The notes: generated by a model from the letters alone, not told the origin. Counted from the first letter of the stretch, positions 37,161 through 46,174 are shown. The stretch is 64,000 nucleotides of DNA from an uncultured Pelagibacteraceae bacterium (GCA_902541285.1 CACBQD010000002.1:21507-85506); one strand, 5' to 3'. Numbers and translations are program-made.

Positions 37161-37170
37161 GAATTTAAAT

Positions 37171-38121
37171 TTAACTTATTATTTGAATTAATTTAGAAGT
37201 TTTTTTTACAATAAAATCATCGATATAAGGTGAATTTTGACCTACCACATTCATTTCTCTCATTTTTCCATTGCAATGAAGCACCAAATTACAACCTGCA
37301 CGAAAAGATTTAATAACGTTATTTTTTAAATTACCTTTAAGAGCACCCATAGAAATATCATCTGACATTAATATTCCCTTGAATGATATTTCTCTTCTAA
37401 TCATTTTTATGATTTTTTTAGAATGTGAAACGTTATTTATCGGATCAAGTTTCTTAAACAACAAGTGACCGGTCATACCTAAAACAGATTTTTTTTTGGT
37501 AAATGGAAAAAAATCATATTTTTTAAGATACTTTAGATCTTTGTCTATAACTGGTAATTTATAATGACTATCAACTTTAGCTAAACCATGACCTGGAAGA
37601 TGTTTAATTACTGTGCCAACCCTATTTTCGTGAAATTTTTTGATAGATATATCGCCAATTTTAGACAGAGTTTTTTTATCATTTGAATAGGATCGATCAC
37701 CTATAATTTTATGAGACTTATTTCGTCTTAAATCCAATACAGGAACTGTATTAATATTAATACCAATAAGTCTTAACAAATAGGATATTTGCTTAACATA
37801 AACATTGAAATAAATATCAAATTTTTTTCTATCTTTTGAATATAAATCACCAAAATATTTTGCACTAAAAATGGAATTATCTATGAATTTTCTTAATCTA
37901 CTTACTCTTCCACCTTCTTCATCAATTAGAATTGGATAATTAGAGTTTTTAAATATTTTTTTAATCGAACCAGTTAATTTTTGAACTTGATTGATTGTTT
38001 TTATATTTCTTGAAAAAAGGATTATTCCCCATGGCTTATATTTTTTTAAAAAACTTACTTCACTTTTTTTTAAATTATGTCCACTAATGCCACATATAAA
38101 AGCTCTAGTTTTTTTAATCAT
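37171..38121 (-). CDS. nagZ: Glycoside hydrolase family 3 beta-N-acetylhexosaminidase
   Basis: Cytoplasmic enzyme that removes N-acetylglucosamine from imported muropeptides in cell-wall recycling. The substrate-binding segment LIDEEGGRVSRLR, the mobile catalytic loop KHLPGHGLAKVDSHYKLP (with the Asp-His dyad) and the nucleophile aspartate in LMSDDISMGAL are all present. At 316 residues it is a single-domain NagZ. It overlaps the upstream 85-residue gene by 8 bases. In other alphaproteobacteria a SPOR-domain gene occupies that upstream slot. Confidence 0.93.
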   Translation of the reverse strand: MIKKTRAFICGISGHNLKKSEVSFLKKYKPWGIILFSRNIKTINQVQKLTGSIKKIFKNSNYPILIDEEGGRVSRLRKFIDNSIFSAKYFGDLYSKDRKKFDIYFNVYVKQISYLLRLIGININTVPVLDLRRNKSHKIIGDRSYSNDKKTLSKIGDISIKKFHENRVGTVIKHLPGHGLAKVDSHYKLPVIDKDLKYLKKYDFFPFTKKKSVLGMTGHLLFKKLDPINNVSHSKKIIKMIRREISFKGILMSDDISMGALKGNLKNNVIKSFRAGCNLVLHCNGKMREMNVVGQNSPYIDDFIVKKTSKLIQIIS

Positions 38122-38371
38122 TATATAACAATTCCCAAAAAGAATATTTTTTTGTGTTTTTATTTTTGTATTCTACATATTCAATAATGTTGTCCGTGTC
38201 ATTTTTAAGAATAAATAGATTATTTTCGTTAGATGATATTTTTTCATCAATACTTGAAACTGCTCTATATGATTTCTTGTAATTATCGTCTGAAAAATAA
38301 TATCTTAGAGTAAAAAATAGAAAGAAAAATATAATTATTAAATAAAATAGATATTTGAGCTCTTTTAGCAT
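38114..38371 (-). CDS. Small single-span membrane protein between argS and nagZ
   Basis: An 85-residue protein with one transmembrane helix near the N-terminus (YLFYLIIIFFFLFFTLRYYF) and a polar, Asn/Lys-rich C-terminal region. No domain is recognisable. In many alphaproteobacteria the gene between argS and nagZ encodes a longer membrane-anchored SPOR-domain protein. This one keeps the place and the N-terminal anchor but has no SPOR domain, so it may be a shortened descendant. It abuts argS and overlaps nagZ by 8 bases. Confidence 0.7.
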   Translation of the reverse strand: MLKELKYLFYLIIIFFFLFFTLRYYFSDDNYKKSYRAVSSIDEKISSNENNLFILKNDTDNIIEYVEYKNKNTKKYSFWELLYND

Positions 38372-40101
38372 TACATTTTTTCAGGTGTATCAACACCTAT
38401 AATATCCATTCCAGTTTTAATTGTTTTTGCAATAGATTTTAAAAATATTAGTTTTTCTAAATTTATTGTTTTATCATCATTGATAAATCTTTTTTCAACA
38501 TCATCTTTTCCCATATTCCAATAGGAATGAAACTGAGATGATAACTCATATAAATATACAGGGATCCTATGAGGTTCTAGTTTTTTAGTGGAAATTTCTA
38601 CACATTTAGGCCATTCAGATATTTTTTTAAAAATTTCAATTTCTTCATTATTAAATTGCATATTATTATTTTCATTATCAATCTTGTCATCAATGTTTTT
38701 ATTTATATTTCTAAAAACCGATGAAATTCTAGCATAACAATATTGAACATAATAAAGCGGATTGTCTTTAGATTTTTCTTTTACTTTTGTAAAATCAAAA
38801 TCTAATTCAGCATCATTGCTTCTACTTAGCATAATAAATCTTGTTGCATCTTTTCCAACTTCAGAAATTAAATCTTCAACGGTAATGTAATCACCTTTTC
38901 TTTTAGACATTTTAAAAGGTTTGCCATCTTTTATTAATTTAACAAGTTGGCTTACTTTACAAATTAATTTATTTTTTTCTCCAGATAATGCTTCAACAAC
39001 AGATGTAATTCTTTTTATATAACCCGCATGGTCAGCTCCTAAAATATTTATTAGTTTATCAAAGTTTCTACTTAGTTTTGTATTATGATATGCAACATCT
39101 CCAGCAAAATAAGTCCATGTGTTATCAGATTTTTGTAAAGCCCTATCCTTATCATCTCCAAAATCTGTCGATCTAAAAAGTAACTGATCTCTTTCTACCC
39201 AATTAGTTGTATCTTCTCCTTCGGGAGCTTTAATTTTTCCGATATAAACAAATTTATCTTTTTTAAGTTTCTCAATAACTTTATCGACCTCTTTATTTTC
39301 AACTATTTCAGTCTCACTCGCAAAATTATCATGAATAATTCCCAAATTATTTAAATTGGTCTTAATTAGTTTAAGTGACTCTGTAATTGCTAATTTAGTA
39401 AGTGTTAACTTTATTTTTTCATAATCATCAAATTGTAAATCTTTATTATTATCTATAATATGTTGGGCTATATCCTTGATGTATTCTCCTGGATATAAAT
39501 CATCCTCATTTACTGGAAAAGTTTGATTATCTAATTTTTCTTTTATTCTCAAATATACGGATCTAGTAAAATGTAAAATTTGATTACCATGATCATTTAC
39601 ATAATATTCTTTTACAACTTCTTGATTGTTAAATTTTAACAAATTAGAAATAACATCACCTAGAATAGCGCCTCTACAATGACCAACGTGTAATGGTCCG
39701 GTGGGATTTGCAGACACGAATTCAATTAAATGTTTCTTTTTAGAGACCTTAAGTGCTGCGCCAAAATTATTAAGATTATTTATATTTAAAAGAAATGAAA
39801 TCCAAAACTCTTTTTTTAAAATAATATTTATAAATCCAGGCTTTGCTATTTCTATCTTCTCAATATTATTATCGTCTTTAAAAATAATATCTTTTAATTT
39901 TTCAGCAATTTTAATTGGTGGTTCATTATTTGTTTTAGATAAAACCATTGCAACATTAGTTGACAGATCGCACTTAAATTTTTTAGGAGGTATATCTACA
40001 TTTATACCAGATAAACTTTCAGGTAATAAAATTAGCTTTTCTTCACTTGCTAATTTAATTTTATTTAAAATTTTATTTAAATATTCTTCAAATATATTCA
40101 T
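38371..40101 (-). CDS. argS: Arginyl-tRNA synthetase
   Basis: Class I synthetase that charges tRNA-Arg. The HIGH motif is HVGH in SANPTGPLHVGHCRGAILGD. The KMSKS loop appears as KMSKRKGD. An N-terminal Add-1 domain (about residues 1-110) and a C-terminal DALR anticodon-binding domain (YCYARISSVFRN onward) are in the right places. At 576 residues it is normal. Its start overlaps the dgt stop by 4 bases. Confidence 0.97.
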   Translation of the reverse strand: MNIFEEYLNKILNKIKLASEEKLILLPESLSGINVDIPPKKFKCDLSTNVAMVLSKTNNEPPIKIAEKLKDIIFKDDNNIEKIEIAKPGFINIILKKEFWISFLLNINNLNNFGAALKVSKKKHLIEFVSANPTGPLHVGHCRGAILGDVISNLLKFNNQEVVKEYYVNDHGNQILHFTRSVYLRIKEKLDNQTFPVNEDDLYPGEYIKDIAQHIIDNNKDLQFDDYEKIKLTLTKLAITESLKLIKTNLNNLGIIHDNFASETEIVENKEVDKVIEKLKKDKFVYIGKIKAPEGEDTTNWVERDQLLFRSTDFGDDKDRALQKSDNTWTYFAGDVAYHNTKLSRNFDKLINILGADHAGYIKRITSVVEALSGEKNKLICKVSQLVKLIKDGKPFKMSKRKGDYITVEDLISEVGKDATRFIMLSRSNDAELDFDFTKVKEKSKDNPLYYVQYCYARISSVFRNINKNIDDKIDNENNNMQFNNEEIEIFKKISEWPKCVEISTKKLEPHRIPVYLYELSSQFHSYWNMGKDDVEKRFINDDKTINLEKLIFLKSIAKTIKTGMDIIGVDTPEKM

Positions 40102-41216
40102 TTTGATGCTCTATATAATTGTATGGCGTACCTATCTGTCATGCCAGAAATATAATCAGATATAGCTCTTTCTTTGTTATTTTTTAAATATTTAATTTTA
40201 ATATACTTTTTTGGATTTTTGTTAATTACATTAAAAAGCTTTTTAATTATCTTTTTTCCTTCGTTATTTTTTTTTAATACATCTTTATTATTATACATAG
40301 TTATTCTAAGGAAATCTCTAATCTCATTTATAGTTATTTTTAATTTGTTGGAAAAATCAACAATTTGATTTTTTTTATTTGATACATCTTTTTTTGTAGA
40401 TATTTTATTCATTAAAATATTTCTTGTCGTAGTTTTTATTAAGTCTTGAACCATTAAATTTATAGAGTCTCTTATAGTTTGATATACAAGAATATCATTA
40501 TTTTCACTTTTTAATTTGTTTTTATATGATTTTAAAATCTCATCAAAAAAAGAGATTTGTTTAAGATCGTTTAAAGTAAATAATTTAGCTTTTATTCCAT
40601 CTTGAATATCATGGTTATTGTATGCAACGTCATCGGATATAGATGCAATTTGAGCCTCCAAAGAGGAGTTTTTTGAAAAATTAATTTTATTTTTTAAATT
40701 TTTTAACCCAATTAAATTATTTATTTTGACTAGCTTTGTTACCGGACCATTATGTTTAATAAGTCCATCTAATGTTTCTAATGTTAAATTAAGACCTTCA
40801 AATTTAAAATATTTATTTTCAATGAACATTACTATTCTAAGTGTTTGAAGGTTGTGGTCAAATCCCCCATATTCATACATACATTCATTCAGAGACTCTT
40901 CTCCTGCATGACCAAAAGGGGTATGACCTAAATCATGAGCTAAGCTTAATGTTTCAGCTAAATCATCATTTAAACCTAAGTATTTAGCAATTGTTCTAGC
41001 AATTTGTGAAACTTCAATGGAATGAGTGATTCTGGTTCTATAATGATCTCCTTCAGTATTAACAAATACCTGAGTTTTGTGCTTCAATCTTCTAAATGAG
41101 GTAGAATGAATTATTCTATCTCTATCTCTTTGAAAAGGTGATCTGAAAGGATTGCTCGCTTCTTTAATCAGTCTACCTTTTGAAGCAAATGTTCCTAATT
41201 TTGAGTAATTTTTCAT
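40098..41216 (-). CDS. dgt: Deoxyguanosinetriphosphate triphosphohydrolase-like protein
   Basis: HD-domain phosphohydrolase that removes triphosphate from dNTPs. The metal-binding histidines and aspartates are seen at RITHSIEVSQIARTI, SLAHDLGHTPFGHAGEESLN and SISDDVAYNNHDIQDGI. The opening RSPFQRDRDRIIHSTSFRRLKHKTQVF is typical. Length 372 places it in the shorter dGTPase-like subgroup common in alphaproteobacteria. It is the first gene of the argS-to-serS operon and divergent from erpA with 50 bases between starts. Confidence 0.93.
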   Translation of the reverse strand: MKNYSKLGTFASKGRLIKEASNPFRSPFQRDRDRIIHSTSFRRLKHKTQVFVNTEGDHYRTRITHSIEVSQIARTIAKYLGLNDDLAETLSLAHDLGHTPFGHAGEESLNECMYEYGGFDHNLQTLRIVMFIENKYFKFEGLNLTLETLDGLIKHNGPVTKLVKINNLIGLKNLKNKINFSKNSSLEAQIASISDDVAYNNHDIQDGIKAKLFTLNDLKQISFFDEILKSYKNKLKSENNDILVYQTIRDSINLMVQDLIKTTTRNILMNKISTKKDVSNKKNQIVDFSNKLKITINEIRDFLRITMYNNKDVLKKNNEGKKIIKKLFNVINKNPKKYIKIKYLKNNKERAISDYISGMTDRYAIQLYRASK

Positions 41217-41266
41217 TCTTTAAAAATGGCAAAATATTATTATATTGTTTTTATCAATGTTTAATT

Positions 41267-41584
41267 ATGATTAAAGAAATTAAATTTACAGATAATGCTA
41301 TAAAGCAGATAAACCATCTTCTTTCATCAAAAGATAAAGGGTCATTTTTTAGAATCGCTATTAAAGGTGGTGGATGTTCTGGATTTCAATATGATTTCTC
41401 ATTTGATAACTCTGCTAAGGATGATGATCTACAACAAGATAATATTCTTATCGACAAAACATCAGCAGATTTACTAAAAGGATCTGAAGTTGATTTTGTA
41501 AAAGAATTAATCGGAGATTCTTTTAAAATAAACAACCCGCAAAGCAAATCTTCTTGTGGTTGTGGCGTATCTTTCTCGCTTTAA
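41267..41584 (+). CDS. erpA: Iron-sulfur cluster insertion protein (ErpA/IscA family)
   Basis: A-type carrier that delivers Fe-S clusters to apoproteins. The three conserved cysteines are in GGGCSGFQYDF and SSCGCGVSFSL at the C-terminus. The start at 41267 gives MIKEIKFTDNAIKQI, the usual family beginning and 105 residues. The frame is open 29 codons further upstream, but that extension would run into the dgt start region and is not family-like. It is next to dgt and xth, as in many alphaproteobacteria. Confidence 0.93.
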   Translation: MIKEIKFTDNAIKQINHLLSSKDKGSFFRIAIKGGGCSGFQYDFSFDNSAKDDDLQQDNILIDKTSADLLKGSEVDFVKELIGDSFKINNPQSKSSCGCGVSFSL

Positions 41585-42360
41585 TGATAATTAGTTCCTG
41601 GAATGTTAACTCTGTAAGAGCTAGAATTGAAAATATTAAAGAGTATCTAAAAAAATATTCACCAGATATTTTAATGATGCAAGAGATCAAAGCTCAAGAT
41701 GAAAACTATCCTTACGAAGACTTTGAAAAATCAAATTATCAAAATTATGTATTTGGTCAAAAATCATATAATGGAGTTGCGATAATTTCTAAAAAAAAAT
41801 TAGATAAAATTGAAAAAGATATTTTTAAAGATAAAAATAAACAATCAAGAATTATTACAGCAGATCTAAAACATAAATCAAAAACTATTAAATTAATAAA
41901 TATATACACACCTAATGGAAATCCAGTTGATACAGAAAAGTATACTTACAAATTATATTGGCTAGAAAATTTAATTAAAAAATTAAAAGCTTATTTAAAA
42001 AAAAAAGAGAATATAATTATTGGTGGTGATTTTAATATAATTCCATCAGCTGAGGATGTTCATAATCCTAAAGGATATGAAAATGATGCATTGTTTAGAC
42101 TAGAAATAAGAAAAAAATTAAGAGAATTATTAAGTTTAGGTTTTCATGATGCATATAGATATATTCATCCTGACAAAGAGGGATATACGTTTTGGGATTA
42201 TACAAGCGGTGCATGGCAAAAAAATAATGGCATGAGAATTGATCATTTCTTAGTTTCAAACTCAATTATAAATCTTGTGAAAGATGTAAAAATTAATAAA
42301 TTTCCTCGTGGAAGACAAAAACCTTCGGATCACACACCAATTGAAATTGAATTAACTTAA
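41584..42360 (+). CDS. xthA: Exodeoxyribonuclease III / AP endonuclease
   Basis: Base-excision repair nuclease that cuts DNA at abasic sites. Motifs of the endonuclease/exonuclease/phosphatase fold are present: SWNVNSVRAR, ILMMQEIKAQ (metal-binding Glu), INIYTPNGNP, IGGDFNIIPSAEDVHNP, and the C-terminal RIDHFLVSN and PSDHTPIEIEL with the catalytic His. The ATG at 41584 overlaps the erpA stop (TAATG), giving 258 residues. A start 30 bases upstream in frame is possible but extends into erpA. It overlaps the convergent dehydrogenase gene by 9 bases. Confidence 0.95.
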   Translation: MIISSWNVNSVRARIENIKEYLKKYSPDILMMQEIKAQDENYPYEDFEKSNYQNYVFGQKSYNGVAIISKKKLDKIEKDIFKDKNKQSRIITADLKHKSKTIKLINIYTPNGNPVDTEKYTYKLYWLENLIKKLKAYLKKKENIIIGGDFNIIPSAEDVHNPKGYENDALFRLEIRKKLRELLSLGFHDAYRYIHPDKEGYTFWDYTSGAWQKNNGMRIDHFLVSNSIINLVKDVKINKFPRGRQKPSDHTPIEIELT

Positions 42361-43350
42361 AGATTTTATTTTATTAACAAGTTCCTCATTAATATTTCTA
42401 GGTCCAGTATCTAATCTGTTTTTGTGACGTCTTTCACCTGGCAACCTAACCTCTCCCATTGATTTCATTTTCTCAAAGAATTTATTTGAATGACTATCCC
42501 AATCAGAATTTGTTAATTTGTCAGGAGATATAGCTAAAATAAACTCTCCACCACTTGGTGGTCCACCATCATCTGTATCCTTCTCAGCCGTCTCATAACT
42601 AAAATTATCTCCAACTAAGGCTCCAGCAAGTAATTCGACCATCATTGCTATTCCTGAGCCTTTATAGCCGCCAAATGGCAACAAAACTCCACCATCTGCT
42701 ATTTCACCAGGATCTGTTGTTTCTTTTCCATCTTTAGTTAAACCAGTTCCTATTGGGACCTTGTGCCCTTCTCTTTTTGCAACTTGAACCTCTCCCATGG
42801 CCATCGATGCAGTAGCCATATCATAAACTACAGGTGGTTTATTTTTTCTTGGCCAAGCAAATGAAATTGGGTTTGTTCCAAATAAAGGTTTAATTGCTCC
42901 TGCTGGTGCAACTGCTGGCTTGTATGATGTACAGGCAAAAGCAACAAGTCCTTGCTCTGCTATTGCTTCAGTCTCAGGCCACATAGCAGCCATATGATGA
43001 GAATTAGTGATTGCTAAAACTGCAACTCCATTTTCTTTTGCAGCTTTTACGAGTTCTGGTATTCCATATTTTAAAACCATTGGGGCAAGACTATTTTTCC
43101 CATCTGCTTTAACAACACTTGGGGTTAATTTTGAAATCACTGGTCTAGCCTTACCATTAATTTTTCCGCTTTTTAAACCAGATACATAAGCGGGTAATCT
43201 AAATAGACCATGAGATAATGATCCATCTCTTTCAGCATTTTTGATTAAAGTAGATAAAGTATCTGCTGTTTCTTCATCGCATCCGTTAGCTATTAATGTT
43301 TTTTCAGCTAAATGAAAAATTTCTTCTAAACTTAAAGGAACGGTTGCCAT
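42352..43350 (-). CDS. Ldh/Mdh-2 family NAD(P)-dependent dehydrogenase
   Basis: Oxidoreductase of the malate/L-lactate dehydrogenase type 2 family (YlbC/YiaK-like), structurally unrelated to classical malate dehydrogenase. Family segments include NAERDGSLSHGLFRLPAYV, the catalytic histidine region ITNSHHMAAMWP, LFGTNPISFAWP, and LLPFGGYKGSGIAMMVELL. At 332 residues it is of normal length. Members reduce 2-oxo acids such as oxaloacetate, pyruvate, diketogulonate or delta-1-piperideine-2-carboxylate. The neighbours (xthA and znuA) do not point to a substrate. It stands alone on its strand. Confidence 0.88.
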   Translation of the reverse strand: MATVPLSLEEIFHLAEKTLIANGCDEETADTLSTLIKNAERDGSLSHGLFRLPAYVSGLKSGKINGKARPVISKLTPSVVKADGKNSLAPMVLKYGIPELVKAAKENGVAVLAITNSHHMAAMWPETEAIAEQGLVAFACTSYKPAVAPAGAIKPLFGTNPISFAWPRKNKPPVVYDMATASMAMGEVQVAKREGHKVPIGTGLTKDGKETTDPGEIADGGVLLPFGGYKGSGIAMMVELLAGALVGDNFSYETAEKDTDDGGPPSGGEFILAISPDKLTNSDWDSHSNKFFEKMKSMGEVRLPGERRHKNRLDTGPRNINEELVNKIKSLS

Positions 43351-43393
43351 AAATAATATTAGATATTATTTACGGCAAAAGTTCAATTTTTAA

Positions 43394-44536
43394 TTAACAA
43401 CCTTTAAAAGATTTAGACATATTTCTGATTAAATCAAAATATAAGTCTTTTCCAGGATCCAAAGTAGCTCCTAATGGGTCTACAACACCAGTTTTAATAT
43501 TCATATCTTTTGCTACAGCTTTAATGATATTTGGATTAAACTGTGGTTCAGAAAATACACAAGCTACTTTATCATGCTCAATTATTTCTCTGATTTCAGA
43601 CAATTGTTCTGCTCCTGGCATTACATCTGTATTAACTGTAAAAGCACCCAATATATTAACATTAAATCTTTTCTCAAAATATTGGTAAGCATCATGGAAA
43701 ACAATTGATGCAACACTCTGATTTAATTCAGAAGAGACGTCACTAACAAGTTTATCAATATCTTTTAGTGCTTTCTTTAAATTGCTTTTATATTTTGATG
43801 CGTTCTTAGCATCATTTTCAATTAAATGCTCTGCCATTTCATTTAATATAACTTTAGCATTCATTGGATCTAACCAAATATGTGGGTCATGCTCACCGTG
43901 GTGGTGACCTTCATGTCCTGCATGATCATCGTGGTCATCATGGTCATCTTTCTTTTTATGTCCATGGTCATCATGATCGTCATGCCCATCTTTCTTTTTA
44001 TGGTCATGATCATCGTGGTCGTCTTCTTTATGACCGTCTTTTTTTTTGTGGTCGTGATCATCGTGGTCGTCATGTCCATCTTTCTTTTTATGGTCATGAT
44101 CATCGTGATCATCTTCTTTATGGCCATCTCCTTTATGTCCGTGATCGTCATGATCATCATGATCACCAAAAATATTTCGTTCTCTGAATTTTAATTTATT
44201 AAGACCTTTAATTTCCATTAATTCAATTTTTTCAGCTTTTTTTGCAATTGAATCTAATGGTTTTTCCATGAAGTTTTCTAGATCTTCACCTACCCAAAAA
44301 ATAAGATCAGCTTCTTGTAACATCTTTGCATGAGATGGTTTTAACGCAAATCCATGTGGTGAAGAATATCCATCGACTATTAGGTCTGGTTTAGCAACTC
44401 CATCCATCAGATAGCTAGCTAAAGAGTGTATAGGCTTAATTGAAGCAACAACTTTTATTTCTGCTTTTGCTGATGTAAAAAGAGCTAAAAAAGATAATAT
44501 TGTAATTATTAATGTTGATTTTTTTAAGTTTTTCAT
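43394..44536 (-). CDS. znuA: Zinc ABC transporter substrate-binding protein ZnuA with expanded His-rich loop
   Basis: Periplasmic zinc receptor of the cluster A-I binding proteins. Signal peptide residues 1-25 (ends SAKA-EIKVV). Zinc-ligand regions are PHGFALKPSHA (His61), DPHIWLDPMNA, IVFHDAYQYF and the C-terminal VDPLGATLDPG. Between residues 125 and 215 lies a very long His/Asp/Lys loop with a 30-residue unit (141-170) tandemly repeated with few changes (171-200). Such loops capture or sense zinc in ZnuA proteins, and this one is unusually long. The gene diverges from znuCB-zur across two Zur boxes, so repression by Zur with zinc is expected. Confidence 0.96.
   Translation of the reverse strand: MKNLKKSTLIITILSFLALFTSAKAEIKVVASIKPIHSLASYLMDGVAKPDLIVDGYSSPHGFALKPSHAKMLQEADLIFWVGEDLENFMEKPLDSIAKKAEKIELMEIKGLNKLKFRERNIFGDHDDHDDHGHKGDGHKEDDHDDHDHKKKDGHDDHDDHDHKKKDGHKEDDHDDHDHKKKDGHDDHDDHGHKKKDDHDDHDDHAGHEGHHHGEHDPHIWLDPMNAKVILNEMAEHLIENDAKNASKYKSNLKKALKDIDKLVSDVSSELNQSVASIVFHDAYQYFEKRFNVNILGAFTVNTDVMPGAEQLSEIREIIEHDKVACVFSEPQFNPNIIKAVAKDMNIKTGVVDPLGATLDPGKDLYFDLIRNMSKSFKGC
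43937..44116 (-). repeat. Two tandem 90-nt units coding the ZnuA metal-binding loop
   Basis: On the coding (minus) strand 44116-44027 and 44026-43937 encode residues 141-170 and 171-200 of ZnuA. Each unit contains EDDHDDHDHKKKDGH followed by DDHDDH and KKKD. Shorter HDDHDDH elements before and after suggest repeated slippage. The frame is kept in all units because the repeat length is a multiple of three. Copy number is likely to vary between strains. Confidence 0.85.
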
Positions 44537-44555
44537 AATTTAATTTAGTGTTAAT

Positions 44556-44588
44556 TGTTATAATATAACATTGTGTAATAATATAACA
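44556..44588. promoter_or_regulatory. Tandem Zur boxes between znuA and znuC
   Basis: Two near-identical 15-mers, TGTTATAATATAACA (44556-44570, a perfect palindrome) and TGTAATAATATAACA (44574-44588), start 18 bases apart. Both match the core of the established enterobacterial Zur consensus (GAAATGTTATAATATAACATTTC). They lie in the 72-base divergent promoter region, 20 bases from the znuA start and 21 from znuC. A zur gene is in the znuC operon, so zinc-dependent autorepression is the expected circuit. Confidence 0.88.
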
Positions 44589-44608
44589 TTAATAAGTCAA
44601 GGTAATAA

Positions 44609-45355
44609 ATGACAATTGAGAACAATGTATTAGTAAAATTAACTGAAGTTGGATTAAAACAACGGAATAAATGGCTTGTAAAAGGCGTTTCTTTAATTGT
44701 TGAAAGAGGAAAGATAGTAACCTTAATTGGGCCAAATGGTTCTGGCAAAAGCACAACAGCTAAAATTGCTATAGGACTTCATAAGAATATTGAAGGTAAT
44801 GTAGAAAAATTTACTGACAAAATTGGATATGTTCCTCAAAAGATTTCAATTGACTGGACATTGCCACTTAAAGTGAATGATTTTATGGTTTTAACTGATG
44901 AACTCGATGAAGAAAAAATAAATGAAGCTTTAAAATTAACGGGTGCAGATCATCTTAAAAACCAGAATTTAGGAAATTTGTCTGGTGGAGAATTTCAAAG
45001 AGTACTTCTTGCAAGAGCAGTTTCAAAAAAACCTGATCTTTTAGTATTGGATGAGCCGGTTCAAGGAGTTGATTTTACTGGGGAGATTGCATTGTATAAA
45101 TTAATAAAAGAAATAGCAGATAAATTAAATTGTGGAATTTTATTAATCTCTCATGATTTGCATACTGTTATGACAGCAACAGATCATGTTATTTGTTTAA
45201 ACGGCCACGTGTGTTGTTCTGGAACACCAAGAGACGTTGCAATGAATAATGAGTATAAACTATTATTTGGCGAACAAGCTTCACAAACTCTTTCTATATA
45301 TGAACATAAGCATGATCATGTTCATTCAAATGATGGGGATATAAAAAAAAATTAA
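44609..45355 (+). CDS. znuC: Zinc ABC transporter ATP-binding protein ZnuC
   Basis: ATPase of the ZnuABC high-affinity zinc importer. Walker A GPNGSGKST, signature LSGGEFQRVLLARA, Walker B LLVLDEPVQGVD and the H-loop histidine in LLISHDLHTV are intact. The C-terminal tail is His-rich (YEHKHDHVHSNDGD), as seen in several ZnuC proteins. At 248 residues it is standard. It starts 21 bases after the second Zur box and its stop abuts znuB. Confidence 0.96.
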   Translation: MTIENNVLVKLTEVGLKQRNKWLVKGVSLIVERGKIVTLIGPNGSGKSTTAKIAIGLHKNIEGNVEKFTDKIGYVPQKISIDWTLPLKVNDFMVLTDELDEEKINEALKLTGADHLKNQNLGNLSGGEFQRVLLARAVSKKPDLLVLDEPVQGVDFTGEIALYKLIKEIADKLNCGILLISHDLHTVMTATDHVICLNGHVCCSGTPRDVAMNNEYKLLFGEQASQTLSIYEHKHDHVHSNDGDIKKN

Positions 45356-46159
45356 ATGTTTGATGATTTTTTTATAAGAGCTTTAATTGCTGGTATAGGT
45401 GTTGCTTTTGTAACAGGTCCTTTGGGCTGCTTTGTAGTTTGGAGAAGATTATCTTATTTCGGAGATACATTAGCACATTCAGCATTACTTGGTGTTACAA
45501 TGGCATTGGCATTAGAAATTAATATTGCAATTTCAATATTTATAATTTCATCAGTAATAGCAATCATTTTAGTTAAACTTGAAAAAAATACTAATTTGCC
45601 CGGTGATGCTTTACTCGGTCTTTTAGCTCATTCGGCATTAGCAGTTGGCTTAGTGGTAATTGGTTTTCTATCATTTATAAGATTTGATGTGATGGGACTA
45701 TTATTTGGAGACATATTAGCTGTTAATGTTGATGATTTGATAATTATATGGGGAGGAGGAGCAATAATTTTAATTGTATTAAAAATAATTTGGAAACCTT
45801 TATTTGCTTCAACAGTAAATTATGAACTTGCAGAAGCAGAGGGATTAGATCCTGATAGAGCAAAAGCAATATTTACTATTTTAATGGCAGCAATAATTGC
45901 AATTTCTATAAAAATTGTAGGACTTTTATTAATAACTGGTATGTTAATTATACCAACGGCTATGGCTCGTAACATATCAGATACTCCCAAAAAGATGGTA
46001 ATTTTTTCAATATGTGGAGGACTATTATCAGTAATCATGGGTTTATTTTCTTCATTGCAATTCAATACTCCTTCGGGTCCATCTATCATTGCTGCTGCGT
46101 TATTATTATTTGTAATATCTCTATTTAAAATTAAACAGACGATACAATTGAAAAATTGA
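45356..46159 (+). CDS. znuB: Zinc ABC transporter permease ZnuB
   Basis: Membrane subunit of the zinc importer, of the ABC-3 family, with about eight transmembrane helices over 267 residues. Family segments are GPLGCFVVWRRLSYFGDTLAHSALLGV, the EAEGLDPDRAKAIF coupling region that contacts ZnuC, and the LLITGMLIIPTAMARNIS helix. It follows znuC without a gap and precedes zur by 15 bases. Confidence 0.96.
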   Translation: MFDDFFIRALIAGIGVAFVTGPLGCFVVWRRLSYFGDTLAHSALLGVTMALALEINIAISIFIISSVIAIILVKLEKNTNLPGDALLGLLAHSALAVGLVVIGFLSFIRFDVMGLLFGDILAVNVDDLIIIWGGGAIILIVLKIIWKPLFASTVNYELAEAEGLDPDRAKAIFTILMAAIIAISIKIVGLLLITGMLIIPTAMARNISDTPKKMVIFSICGGLLSVIMGLFSSLQFNTPSGPSIIAAALLLFVISLFKIKQTIQLKN

Positions 46160-46174
46160 TCATAAATTGGTAAA

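Noticed and set aside
41180..41584. Longer erpA from 41180
   Set aside because: The 29 extra residues are hydrophobic, not found in the family and overlap the dgt start on the other strand.
43937..44116. CRISPR-like or satellite repeat array
   Set aside because: The repeats are contiguous without unique spacers and are in frame within a coding sequence; no cas genes are present.
43864..44194. Long histidine-, methionine- and arginine-rich open frames on both strands over znuA
   Set aside because: They are shadows of the repetitive His/Asp codons of ZnuA. The repeat unit is a multiple of three, so all frames stay open. Only the znuA frame has a signal peptide and conserved domains.
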